Of a DNA stretch of 64,000 nt, positions 8,128 to 16,538 are shown piece after piece; positions within the stretch are counted from its first letter, which is position 1; the number at the start of each line of letters is the position of its first letter. The notes beneath the pieces are model-generated. The model made no database searches. It saw only the letters and a list, made by a program, of their open reading frames with translations, and was not told the DNA's origin. The DNA lies in assembly GCA_001898385.1 (NCBI GenBank), contig MKTT01000119.1, forward strand, positions 18,971-82,970, given 5' to 3'. The translations under genes and the position numbers were made by a program. Origin of the DNA: Planctomycetales bacterium 71-10 (lineage in GTDB: Bacteria > Planctomycetota > Planctomycetia > Isosphaerales > Isosphaeraceae).

Positions 8128-8328
8128 AGGAAAGGGCCCCCCTCCTAAACTGTCACGTACAAAGGGATTGTTTCGCTGATGGTCCTCGGCAGCCGCGTCA
8201 AGCGGTCTCGGGCTCTCCCGAGTCCGACCCTCCCAGGAATCCGCTTGACACCGCGCCCAAGGGAGCCGAAACCCACCCCGGGGACGGTCGCCTTTCCGTT
8301 GGCAACGCTTCACTCGCCGCTCGTCTCG

Positions 8329-8334
8329 ACTATA
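8329..8334 (-). promoter_or_regulatory. -10-like TATAGT for the leftward hypothetical gene
   Basis: ACTATA on the plus strand, so TATAGT on the minus strand, 200 bases upstream of the gene starting at 8127. The long leader makes it uncertain. Confidence 0.3.
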
Positions 8335-8786
8335 CCACGCGCGTCGTCCGCTTTACCCATGTCGCCGATCCCACTGAAGCCCGTCCAAGGTTGCGATCGA
8401 AACACGCCGACGATGCGTCAAATCCTCCCTGATCCGATCCGAAGCCCCGATCTCGTCCGGCGGGCGACGACTATTGCATTTCGGATGCCATCGACTCTTG
8501 CAGGCTCCGGAACCCCTTGCTCCGGCATCGCCTCGCGAAAACTTGAGTCGAGTTCTCGAAAAATATGGACCCTGTCGCGGGCAAGTCAACCGTACAAAGA
8601 CATGACCTCCATTTTGTAATCCTTGCCAGGACTCCGACAAGGGTGCGACCGAAAAGCCACGCCCGTCGCGTCGCGGCGACCCGGCCCCTTCGCCTCGCCA
8701 ATCCAACGACCCGGCCCGGCCCCCGTGACGGGCCCGTCGCGCCGCGTGGCCGCGGCGCGTCGTGGCGATGCGCACGCGCGTCGTGA

Positions 8787-8792
8787 TATACT
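8787..8792 (+). promoter_or_regulatory. -10-like TATACT for the M20 peptidase
   Basis: TATACT lies 51 bases upstream of the peptidase ATG, in a region otherwise above 75% GC. No recognisable -35. Confidence 0.4.
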
Positions 8793-8842
8793 GTCCGCCG
8801 GCCGCTCGGGGGCCGCCGGCGCGATGGCATGGGGGGGCGAAC

Positions 8843-10216
8843 ATGAGCCTGGATCGGATCGACGCTTATCTCGAATCGCACGCGAAGGGCTTCGAGGAGC
8901 AGCTCAAGGACCTCATCCGGATCCCCAGCGTCTCCGCGCAGCCCGACCACGACCCCGACACCCGCCGCGCCGCCCAGTTCATCCATGACGACCTCGCCGC
9001 GATGGGCCTGAAGTCGGAGATCATCGAGACCAAACGTCATCCCATCGTCTACGCCGAGCGCCTGGACGCCCCCGGCGAGCCGACGGTCCTCATCTATGGA
9101 CATTACGACGTCCAGCCGCCGGAACCGCTCGAACCCTGGATTTCCCCGCCGTTCGAGCCCACCGTCCGCGACGGCAACCTGTACGCCCGCGGCGCGACCG
9201 ACGACAAGGGCCAGATGTTCACGCACCTGAAGGCCGTCGAGGCCTGGCTGAAGACGGCCGGCGACCTGCCGGTGAACGTCAAGTTCCTCATCGAGGGCGA
9301 GGAGGAGATCGGCGGCTCCAACCTGGAGGAGTACGTCGCCAAGAACCCCGAGAAGCTCGCCTGCGACTACGCCGTCATCTCCGACACCAGCCAGTTCGCC
9401 CCCGGCAAGCCGGCCATCACCTACGGCCTGAAGGGCCTGGCCTACTTCGAGATCCACGTCCAGGGCGCGAACCGCGACCTCCATTCCGGCACCTACGGCG
9501 GCGCGGTCGCCAACCCGCTGAACGCCCTGGCGGAGATCCTGTCGTCCCTCAAGGGCCCCGACGGCCGCGTCCTGGTGGAAGGCTTCTACGACGCCGTCCG
9601 CCCGCTGGAAGACTGGGAGCGGAAGGCGTTCGCCGACCTCCCCTTCTCCGAGGACGAGTTCCGGGCCGAGCTGGGGGTGGAGGAGACCTTCGGCGAGGCA
9701 GGATACACCACCCTGGAGCGCAAGGGCGCCCGGCCCACTTGCGACGTCCACGGGATCTGGGGCGGCTATTCCGGCCCCGGCCCCAAGACGGTCCTGCCTT
9801 GCAAGGCGGGCGCGAAGTTCAGCTTCCGGCTGGTCCCCGACCAGGATCCGGCGGAGGTCGAGCGGCTGGTGCGGGAGCACGTCGAATCCCACACCCCGCC
9901 GGGCGTGACGGTCGAGTTCATCAGCCACCAGGGCTCGCCCGCCGTGCTGGTGGACGTGGACAGCCCGGGCTTCCGCGCGGCGGTGGAGGCGATCGAGGCC
10001 AGCTTCGGCGTCGCCCCGCTGTTCATCCGGGAGGGGGGCTCGATCCCGGTCGTCGGCCTGCTGAAGAAGCACCTCAAGGTGGACACCCTGCTCCTGGGCT
10101 GGGGCCAGAACGACGACAACCTCCACGGCCCCAACGAGAAGTTCTCGCTGGCCGACTTCCACCGCGGGATCAAGGCGAGCGCCCACCTGCTCGACGCGCT
10201 GTCGCGGGCGACCTGA
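8843..10216 (+). CDS. M20 family dipeptidase
   Basis: 457 residues, the usual length for M20 dipeptidases of the PepV/CNDP type. Dinuclear zinc ligands are visible: H87 and D89 in YGHYDVQP, D120 in ARGATDDKGQ, the E153-E154 pair in EGEEEIGG (general base and ligand), and a late His in NLHGPNE. The middle insert HSGTYGG is the dimerisation-domain signature. Predicted to hydrolyse dipeptides or related N-acyl amino acids in the cytoplasm; there is no signal peptide. The start at 8843 is preceded by GGGGGGGCGA, and an in-frame ATG farther upstream would add a non-homologous leader. Next downstream is serS. Confidence 0.95.
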   Translation: MSLDRIDAYLESHAKGFEEQLKDLIRIPSVSAQPDHDPDTRRAAQFIHDDLAAMGLKSEIIETKRHPIVYAERLDAPGEPTVLIYGHYDVQPPEPLEPWISPPFEPTVRDGNLYARGATDDKGQMFTHLKAVEAWLKTAGDLPVNVKFLIEGEEEIGGSNLEEYVAKNPEKLACDYAVISDTSQFAPGKPAITYGLKGLAYFEIHVQGANRDLHSGTYGGAVANPLNALAEILSSLKGPDGRVLVEGFYDAVRPLEDWERKAFADLPFSEDEFRAELGVEETFGEAGYTTLERKGARPTCDVHGIWGGYSGPGPKTVLPCKAGAKFSFRLVPDQDPAEVERLVREHVESHTPPGVTVEFISHQGSPAVLVDVDSPGFRAAVEAIEASFGVAPLFIREGGSIPVVGLLKKHLKVDTLLLGWGQNDDNLHGPNEKFSLADFHRGIKASAHLLDALSRAT

Positions 10217-10354
10217 ACCGTCGGCGTCCCCGAATCGACCCATCGAACCGACGAAACACCGGACGGCCCCGCCCGCGGCGCGACGGCCGCGGCGCCCGGG
10301 GAGTCTCCCGGGCGGGCGGGCGTGCCGGCCGGGGCGCGATCAAGGAATCCCGTC

Positions 10355-11641
10355 ATGCTCGACCTCAAATACGTCATCGCCAACCTCGACGCCGTCCGCG
10401 AGAACTGCCGGAACCGGGCCGTCCCCGCCGACGTCCTGGAGGACCTGGACCGGATCGCCGACCTGGAGGCCGACCGCAGGCGCGTCCTCTCCACCGTCGA
10501 GGACGTCCGCCGCCGCCAGAACGAGGTCGCCCAGTCGACCGGCAAGGAGAAGGATCCCGCCCGCCGCGCCGAGCTGATCGAGGCCGGCAAGCGGCTGAAG
10601 TCCGACGTCGCCGAGCAGGAAGAACAGCTCCGCAACCTCGACGACGAGATCAAGCAGCGCCTCCGCCGCATCCCCAACCTCACCCACCCCGACGCCCCCG
10701 TCGGCAAGACCGAGCACGACAGCAAGGAGCTGCGGAAGGTCGGCGCGCCCCGCGCGTTCGACTTCCCCGCCAAGGACCACGTCGCGCTCGGCAAGGACCT
10801 GGACCTGATCGACTTCGAGACCGGGGCCAAGGTCGCCGGCTCGGGCTTCTACTTCCTCAAGAACGACGCCGTGCTGCTGGACCTGGCGCTCCAGCAATTC
10901 ACCCTGCGGAAGCTGATCGGCCGGGGCTTCGTGCCGATCACCACCCCCGACCTCGCCCGCAACAGCATCCTGGAGGGGATCGGCTTCACACCCCGCGGCG
11001 AGGAGACCCAGGTCTATTCGGTGGAGGACACCGACCTGAGCCTCGTCGGCACGGCCGAGATCACCCTGGGAGGGATGCTGGCCGACGAATTGCTCGACGA
11101 GGCCGCCCTGCCGATCAAGTTCGTCGGCCTCTCGCACTGCTTCCGCACCGAGGCCGGCGCGGCGGGCCGGGCCAGCCGCGGGCTCTACCGCGTCCACCAG
11201 TTCACCAAGGTCGAGATGTTCGCCTTCTCCACCCCCGAGCAGTCCGGCGCGATCCACGCCGAGATGCTGGCGATCGAGGAGGAGATCTTCGGCGAGCTGG
11301 GCATCCCCTACCTCGTCCTGGACATCGCCACCGGCGACCTGGGCGGCCCGGCGTACCGCAAGTTCGACCTGGAAGCCTGGATGCCCGGCCGCGGCGAGGC
11401 CGGCGAGTACGGCGAGGTCACCAGCACGTCCGACTGCACCGACTACCAGTCGCGCCGGCTCAACATCCGGTATCGCCCGACCGGCCAGAAGGGGACGCGG
11501 TTCGTCCACACGTTGAATGGGACGGCCGTCGCCGTCAGCCGGGCCATCATCGCCGTGATGGAGAACTACCAGCGCGCCGACGGCAAGATCGACGTCCCGG
11601 AGGTGCTGAGGCCCTACATCGGCAAGGACGTGATCGGGTGA
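10355..11641 (+). CDS. serS: seryl-tRNA synthetase
   Basis: 428 residues, normal SerRS length. The N-terminal ~110 residues form the long antiparallel coiled coil that holds the tRNA-Ser variable arm (RRRQNEVAQSTGKEK through EEQLRNLDDEIKQRL). The class II catalytic core follows, with motif 2 at FRTEAGAAGRASRGLYRVHQ and motif 3 at NGTAVAVSRAIIAVMENYQ. It charges tRNA-Ser (and tRNA-Sec if present) with serine using ATP. The ATG at 10355 begins MLDLKYVIANLDAVREN, the canonical SerRS start, 8-10 bases after AAGGA. Followed by a block of palindromic repeats instead of a co-transcribed gene. Confidence 0.98.
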   Translation: MLDLKYVIANLDAVRENCRNRAVPADVLEDLDRIADLEADRRRVLSTVEDVRRRQNEVAQSTGKEKDPARRAELIEAGKRLKSDVAEQEEQLRNLDDEIKQRLRRIPNLTHPDAPVGKTEHDSKELRKVGAPRAFDFPAKDHVALGKDLDLIDFETGAKVAGSGFYFLKNDAVLLDLALQQFTLRKLIGRGFVPITTPDLARNSILEGIGFTPRGEETQVYSVEDTDLSLVGTAEITLGGMLADELLDEAALPIKFVGLSHCFRTEAGAAGRASRGLYRVHQFTKVEMFAFSTPEQSGAIHAEMLAIEEEIFGELGIPYLVLDIATGDLGGPAYRKFDLEAWMPGRGEAGEYGEVTSTSDCTDYQSRRLNIRYRPTGQKGTRFVHTLNGTAVAVSRAIIAVMENYQRADGKIDVPEVLRPYIGKDVIG

Positions 11642-11663
11642 GGCGAGGCGGCGACCCGAACGT

Positions 11664-11923
11664 CCCCTCTCCCCTCGGGAGAGGGTGCCGCGCAGCGGCG
11701 GGTGAGGGGCGCGGGAATTCGGAGGATATGGAGGGCGCGCGGCAGGCGAGCGGGCCGACGACGACGGCCTTCTCCCCTTGAGGGAGAAGGTGGCCGAAGG
11801 CCGGATGAGGGGTCGACCGCCGCCGCATCCCGTCATCCGACCGGACTTCAAACGCCGACGGCCCCCGGTCGCGCCACCCCTCATCCGGCCCTGCGGGCCA
11901 CCTTCTCCCTCAAGGGGAGAAGG
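11664..11923 (+). repeat. composite palindromic repeat block, copy 1
   Basis: Three units fill the serS-mgtE gap. Unit one (11664-11709) is a CTCTCCC/GGGAGAG hairpin plus GTGCCGCGCAGCGGCGGGTG. Unit two (11768-11818) is CTTCTCCCC-TTGA-GGGAGAAG plus GTGGCCGAAGGCCGGATGAGG. Unit three (11876-11923) is unit two inverted. The same three units in the same order, with related spacers, recur at 46694-46963. The block may also terminate serS transcription. Confidence 0.85.
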
Positions 11924-11985
11924 GTTTGATCGTCACGGCTGTATGGCACGAGACCAACACCCCACCCCGCGCGAGGAGGGCGAAG

Positions 11986-13359
11986 ATGCGAAATCCGCTG
12001 CTGCTGCCCGACCTCCGCCTGATGATCCGGGGGGGGGAGGAGGACGTGCTCCGCGAGTTCCTGGGGGACCAGCACCCCGGGCGCGTGGCCGAGTTCATCG
12101 AGGACCTGCCCGACGGCGACGGCGACGCCGTGTTCCGGATCCTGGACCCTCGCGAGCGGGCCGAGGTCCTCAGCTACTTCGAGAACGACGAGCAGAACCG
12201 CCTCGTCGAGTCGATGCCCCCCAAGGAGGCCGCCGAACTCCTGCGCGTGATGTCGCACGACGAGCGCGCGGCGCTGGTGAACCGGCTCGACGAGGACTTC
12301 GTCGACGAGGTGCTGCCGAACCTCGCCCAGGCCGAGCGCGAGGACATCGCCCGCCTCGCCGGCTACGAGCCGGGGACGGCCGGCGCGGTGATGACGACCG
12401 ACTACGTCACGCTGCCGGCCCACATCACCGTCCGCGACGCCCTGGAACGCCTCCGCCACGAGGCCCCCGACCGCGAGACGATCTACTACTGCTACGTCGT
12501 CGACCACAACCGCCGTCTGATCGGCTTCGTCTCGCTCAAGAGCCTGATCCTCGCCCGCCGCTCGGCGGTGATCGAGGAGATCATGGCCCGCGACGTGATC
12601 CACGCCCGGGTCGACGAAGACCAGGAGCCGGTGGCGCGCCTCATCGACAAGTACGACCTCCTGGCACTGCCGATCGTCGACGCCGACGACAAGCTCGTCG
12701 GCATCGTCACGCACGACGACGCGATGGACATCCTCCGCCGCGAGCAGACCGAGGACATCCTCAAGTTCGGCGGCGTCGCCCCGGATCCCGAGGCCGACGA
12801 CCTCCCCTACTGGCAGAGTTCCGTCCTGACCGCCGTCCGCCGCCGCATCAAGTGGCTGATGCTCCTGTTCCTGGCCGAGAACTTCACGACGCCGGTCAAC
12901 GAGCACTTCCAGTGGACGATGGACAAGGGCCAGGCCCCCGCCCTGTTCTTCTTCATGGCCCTGCTGACCGGCACCGGCGGCAACGCCGGCAGCCAGACCG
13001 TCGGCACGGTGATCCGCGGCCTGTCGCTGGGCGAGATCAAGCTGTCGCACACGCTCCGCGTCGTCTTCCGCGAGTGGCTGACCGGCGTCTGCCTGGGCGC
13101 CCTGCTGGGGACCGCCGGCTTCTTCTACATCGCCTTCTGGCGACACCAACCGTGGAGCATCAGCGGCGTCGTGGGGCTGTCGCTGTTCGGCGTCTGCATG
13201 TGGTCGAACGTCATCGGCTCGCTCGTCCCCCTGGCCGCCCGCCGCGTCGGCATCGACCCCGCCGTCGTCTCCGCGCCGTTCATCAGCACGCTCGTCGACG
13301 CCACCGGCATGGTCATCTACTTCACCATCGCGATCGCCCTGCTGGGGCTCACGAAGTAG
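11986..13359 (+). CDS. mgtE: MgtE magnesium transporter
   Basis: 457 residues with the standard MgtE order. An N-domain of helical repeats (AEFIEDLPDGDGDAVFRIL, EAAELLRVMSHDERAALVNR) is followed by two CBS domains (about residues 120-235; VMTTDYVTLP, IMARDVIHARVDEDQE) that sense cytoplasmic Mg2+, then five C-terminal membrane helices. Pore signatures are GTGGNAGSQT and PFISTLVDATGMVIYF. It moves Mg2+ (or Co2+) into the cell, with gating by the CBS/N-domain. The ATG at 11986 follows GAGGAGGGCGAAG. No M-box riboswitch is visible upstream, only palindromic repeats. Ten bases separate it from the next gene. Confidence 0.95.
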   Translation: MRNPLLLPDLRLMIRGGEEDVLREFLGDQHPGRVAEFIEDLPDGDGDAVFRILDPRERAEVLSYFENDEQNRLVESMPPKEAAELLRVMSHDERAALVNRLDEDFVDEVLPNLAQAEREDIARLAGYEPGTAGAVMTTDYVTLPAHITVRDALERLRHEAPDRETIYYCYVVDHNRRLIGFVSLKSLILARRSAVIEEIMARDVIHARVDEDQEPVARLIDKYDLLALPIVDADDKLVGIVTHDDAMDILRREQTEDILKFGGVAPDPEADDLPYWQSSVLTAVRRRIKWLMLLFLAENFTTPVNEHFQWTMDKGQAPALFFFMALLTGTGGNAGSQTVGTVIRGLSLGEIKLSHTLRVVFREWLTGVCLGALLGTAGFFYIAFWRHQPWSISGVVGLSLFGVCMWSNVIGSLVPLAARRVGIDPAVVSAPFISTLVDATGMVIYFTIAIALLGLTK

Positions 13360-13369
13360 GGTCGAACCG

Positions 13370-14377
13370 ATGAAGATCGTCATCCACCCGCCCGTCGACG
13401 CCGACCGCCTGCACGCCTTCCGCGCCGCCGCGCCCGACGCCGCGTTCATCAACGCCGCCGACGCCGCGCAGGCCGAGGCCGCCATGCCCGGGGCCGACGC
13501 CTTCCTGGGGAAGATCACGCCGGCGATGCTCGCCAAGGCCGGCCGCCTGCGCTGGGTCCAGGCGTTCACGGCCAGCCTGGAGCACTACCTCTTCCCCGCC
13601 CTGGCCGACCACCCCTGCACCCTGACCAACACCCGCGGCCTCTTCGGCGACGTCATCGCCGATCAGGTGATGGGCTACATCCTCTCGTTCGCCCGCAACC
13701 TCCACGCCTACGCCCGGCGGCAGCTCGAACGCCGCTACGAGCCCGAAGGCGGGTCGGCGGCGCGGGTGGATTTCGCCTCGGGGCCGGGCGTCGTCAACGC
13801 GATGGACCGGGCGACGATCTACCTTCCGCGCGCCACGATGGGAATCGTCGGCATGGGCGGGATCGGCCTGGAGGTCGCGAGGCGGGCCTCGGCGTTCGGC
13901 ATGACGATCCGGGGCGTGGATCGACATCCCGACCGGATCGAGAAGCCGGACTTCGTCGATCGGATCGAGGGCGTCGACCGGCTCGACGACCTGCTGGCGT
14001 GGTCCGACTTCGTCGTCATCGCCGCGCCTCACACGCCCGAGACCGAACGCCTGTTCGACGCCGGCCGGCTGGCGAGAATGAGGCCGTCGAGCTATCTCGT
14101 CAACATCGGCCGGGGCGCGATCGTGGTGCTGGACGACCTCGTCGCGGCGCTGCGGGCCGGCAAGCTCGCCGGCGCGGCGCTCGACGTGTACGAGGTGGAG
14201 CCGCTCCCGGAGGATCACCCGCTCTGGGGCTTCCCGAACGTCATCCTGACGCCCCACACGGCGGGCTATTCGCCGATCGTCGCCGAGCGGCATCGGGCCC
14301 TGCTGGTGGACAACCTCGGCCGATTCGCCCGCGGCGAGCCGCTGCGGAACGCGGTCGACAAGGCCCTCTGGTTCTGA
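13370..14377 (+). CDS. D-2-hydroxyacid dehydrogenase
   Basis: 335 residues. The NAD-binding loop GMGGIG is at residues 161-166. The catalytic triad of the D-isomer-specific 2-hydroxyacid dehydrogenases is present: R248 in NIGRGAIV, E277 in DVYEVEPLP and H296 in TPHTAGYSP. It should reduce a 2-keto acid, or oxidise the D-hydroxy acid, with NAD(H). Residues 115-150 hold an insertion (ERRYEPEGGS to NAMDRATIYLPRATM) suggesting the GhrA/GhrB-type or phosphonate-like branch; the exact substrate is unclear. It starts 10 bases after mgtE and may be co-transcribed with it. Cytoplasmic. Confidence 0.93.
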   Translation: MKIVIHPPVDADRLHAFRAAAPDAAFINAADAAQAEAAMPGADAFLGKITPAMLAKAGRLRWVQAFTASLEHYLFPALADHPCTLTNTRGLFGDVIADQVMGYILSFARNLHAYARRQLERRYEPEGGSAARVDFASGPGVVNAMDRATIYLPRATMGIVGMGGIGLEVARRASAFGMTIRGVDRHPDRIEKPDFVDRIEGVDRLDDLLAWSDFVVIAAPHTPETERLFDAGRLARMRPSSYLVNIGRGAIVVLDDLVAALRAGKLAGAALDVYEVEPLPEDHPLWGFPNVILTPHTAGYSPIVAERHRALLVDNLGRFARGEPLRNAVDKALWF

Positions 14378-14434
14378 CCCCCGGGCGGGCGTACCATGAG
14401 GCGGGACGACATGCCGTCCCGAGGGGGTGACGCC

Positions 14435-15316
14435 ATGCGACGCCGCGGGTTCACGCTGATCGAATTGCTGGTGGTGATCGTCGTCATCGGGATCCTGATC
14501 GCCCTGCTGATGCCCGCGGTCCAGTCGGCGCGGGCCGCGGCGCAACGCCTGCAATGCCAGAACAACCTGCGGCAAATCGGCCTGGCGGTGGGCGCCTACG
14601 TCGTCGAGCGCAACGCCTTCCCCATGAGCAGCACGGCCGGCGCGGGGAGGGGCGTGAACCATTCGTGGCTGGCGATGATCCTGCCGGGCCTGGAGCAGCG
14701 CCCGCTGTTCAACGCCTACAACTTCCAGTGGGAGAACCACGCGGCGGCGAACCGATCGGCCGCGGGGACGAAGGTCGCCGTCTACCTCTGCCCGGCGAAC
14801 CCGCTGTCGACCGACCCGCTGGCGTCGGAGCGGGTCGTCCAGGCCGACGGCAAGACCTACCCCGCCGGCTCGGCCTTCGCCCGCAACCACTTCGCGGCCA
14901 ACTGGGGCGGCGGGCTGTCGGCGACGGCCCAGGACTTCGCGAAGACGAAGGGGAACCACCGCGGCGTGATGACCACCGTCCGCGTCGTCGCCCCGCGCGG
15001 GACGACGTTCTGCGTCCGCCCCCAGGACGTCCGCGACGGCCTTTCGAACACGATCCTCGCCGGCGAGAAGCGCGACGGCCAGGGCTGGGCCGTCGGCGGC
15101 TACGGCGGCGGCGACTTCGAGGCCGCCCCGGAGCCCGTCGCGATGGACGTCCCCGAGCTCCGCACCCTCGTCACCGGCTCGTTCCACCCCGCCCAGGCCA
15201 ACTTCGCCTTCTGCGACGGCTCCGTCCGCGCCCTCAGGCCGACCATCGACCGCAAGACCTGGTACGCCCTCCTCACCCGCGACGGCCGCGAGGCCGTCGG
15301 GAACGACGCCTACTGA
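14435..15316 (+). CDS. DUF1559 prepilin-like protein, copy 1
   Basis: 293 residues. The N-terminus is a textbook type IV prepilin/pseudopilin signal, MRRRGFTLIELLVVIVVIGI, cut after Gly5 with Glu five residues on. Then comes SARAAAQRLQCQNNLRQIGLA, the DUF1559 opening found in many copies per planctomycete genome. The C-terminal SFHPAQANFAFCDGSVRAL matches the family's H-x-G/A...F-x-D-G-S-V-R end. Expected to be an exported, membrane-anchored pilin-like surface protein of unknown function. GAGGGGG precedes the ATG at 14435. Only 12 bases separate it from a paralogue, so the two probably form an operon. Confidence 0.93.
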   Translation: MRRRGFTLIELLVVIVVIGILIALLMPAVQSARAAAQRLQCQNNLRQIGLAVGAYVVERNAFPMSSTAGAGRGVNHSWLAMILPGLEQRPLFNAYNFQWENHAAANRSAAGTKVAVYLCPANPLSTDPLASERVVQADGKTYPAGSAFARNHFAANWGGGLSATAQDFAKTKGNHRGVMTTVRVVAPRGTTFCVRPQDVRDGLSNTILAGEKRDGQGWAVGGYGGGDFEAAPEPVAMDVPELRTLVTGSFHPAQANFAFCDGSVRALRPTIDRKTWYALLTRDGREAVGNDAY

Positions 15317-15328
15317 CGGAGGATCGCC

Positions 15329-16234
15329 ATGAAGCGCCGCGCCGGGATGAACCTCGTCGAGACGCTGGTGGTCGTCGGCGTCGTCGGCTTCGGGCTCGCC
15401 ATCGTGCTGCCGGCGATCCAGTCGGCCCGAAGCACCAACTGCCGTCCACGCTGCCAAAACAACCTGAAGAACCTCGTCCTGGCCGTGAATCAGTATTGCA
15501 TCCGAGAGCGCACCTTCCCGGTGAACACGACGGCGAGCCCCGCCGGCGGGCCCGAGCACTCGTGGACGACGCTGATCCTCGCCGACTTAGACCAGCCCGA
15601 CCTCTACGACCACTACAACTTCGCCGTCGAGTGCTTCGACCCGGCGAACCGCAACGTGGTGGACACGACCCTGTCCTTCTTCCGATGCCCCGACAACCCA
15701 ACCTATCGGCCGCTGCACGGGAACCCCTCGGAGCGGGTGCGACGGGTCGACGGGACGTTCTGCCCGCCGGGCTCGGAGTTCGCCCCCGGCCACTACGGGG
15801 CCAACTGGGGCGGCGGGCGGCTGGCGGGCTTCGGCGACGACTTCGCGAGGACCCAGGGGCTCTACCGCGGCGTGATGATCCCCGCCGGCTTCCCCACCCC
15901 GCGCGGGACGACGGCGCCGGTCCGCCCCCGGGACGTGACCGACGGCCTGGCGACCACCGTCCTCCTGGCCGAGAAGCGCGACGGCCAGGGCTGGGCCGTC
16001 GGCGGCTACGGCGGCGGCGACTTCGACGCCGCCACGTCCCCCGCGCCGCCGGATCGGCCCGACGTCCGCGCCGTCGTCTCGGGCTCGTTCCACCCGGCTG
16101 GCGGCGGCCGGCTCGTCCAAGTCGCGTTCGCCGACGGCTCGGTCCGCGTGCTCGACCGGGCCATGCCCCGCGCCGTCTGGTACGCCCTCCTCACCCGCGA
16201 CGGCGGCGAGACGATCCCCGAGGGCTCGTACTGA
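15329..16234 (+). CDS. DUF1559 prepilin-like protein, copy 2
   Basis: 301 residues, paralogous to the gene just upstream: same CQNNLKNL opening, same YGANWGGG middle and same SFHP...AFADGSVR ending. The prepilin signal is atypical: AGMNLVETLVVVGVVGFGLA keeps Gly, Leu and Glu but replaces FT with MN and has a weaker hydrophobic run. Cleavage by the prepilin peptidase is still plausible. A 56-base stretch (15971-16026) is identical to 15065-15120 in copy 1, evidence of recent duplication or gene conversion. GGAGG stands just before the ATG. Likely co-expressed surface partner of copy 1. Confidence 0.92.
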   Translation: MKRRAGMNLVETLVVVGVVGFGLAIVLPAIQSARSTNCRPRCQNNLKNLVLAVNQYCIRERTFPVNTTASPAGGPEHSWTTLILADLDQPDLYDHYNFAVECFDPANRNVVDTTLSFFRCPDNPTYRPLHGNPSERVRRVDGTFCPPGSEFAPGHYGANWGGGRLAGFGDDFARTQGLYRGVMIPAGFPTPRGTTAPVRPRDVTDGLATTVLLAEKRDGQGWAVGGYGGGDFDAATSPAPPDRPDVRAVVSGSFHPAGGGRLVQVAFADGSVRVLDRAMPRAVWYALLTRDGGETIPEGSY

Positions 16235-16279
16235 CGGCGAGGGTGCCGCTCTCGAAGCCGAAGGGGGCGGAGCCTCCAC

Positions 16280-16353
16280 GGTGGTCCGGGCGGCCCGCCC
16301 GGACGTCTCCATGCCGAAAGCCGCCGACGTCCGGGCGGGCCGCCCGGACCACC
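16280..16353. repeat. 27-bp perfect inverted repeat
   Basis: Arms at 16280-16306 and 16327-16353 are perfect reverse complements (GGTGGTCCGGGCGGCCCGCC... and its mirror), separated by 20 bases. Each arm is itself nearly palindromic around GGGCGGCCCGCCC. It lies 45 bases after the second DUF1559 gene and could end its transcript, but there is no T tract. A shorter relative is at 7305-7330. Confidence 0.8.
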
Positions 16354-16538
16354 TTTCGACCCGAGGAGCCGGGCGAAATCCAGGAAGGAGGGCGATCTCT
16401 CGACGGCGACGCCTCCTTTCGGCGGGCCCGCGCGCGGGCTACGATGTGGCTTTCGCGCGACGGCTACGGGGCCGTCGCGCGGCCCTCCCGACGCCGCCCC
16501 CGGCGGCCCCGTCCACGACCCAGCGAGGACATGCGGCC

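Larger units (their letters stand above)
8128..8842. other. divergent intergenic region, no gene seen
   Basis: 715 bases between two divergent genes. The middle part (about 8380-8640) is noticeably less GC-rich. Candidate -10 elements at either side are listed separately. No tRNA, repeat or convincing small gene was found. Confidence 0.4.

Noticed and set aside
8353..8844. Minus-strand gene of 163 codons in the 8.1-8.8 kb gap
   Set aside because: Arg/Gly-rich composition, no homologous pattern, and it runs across the likely promoter of the M20 peptidase.
11642..11985. M-box (Mg2+ riboswitch) upstream of mgtE
   Set aside because: The gap is filled by dispersed palindromic repeats that also occur at unrelated loci.
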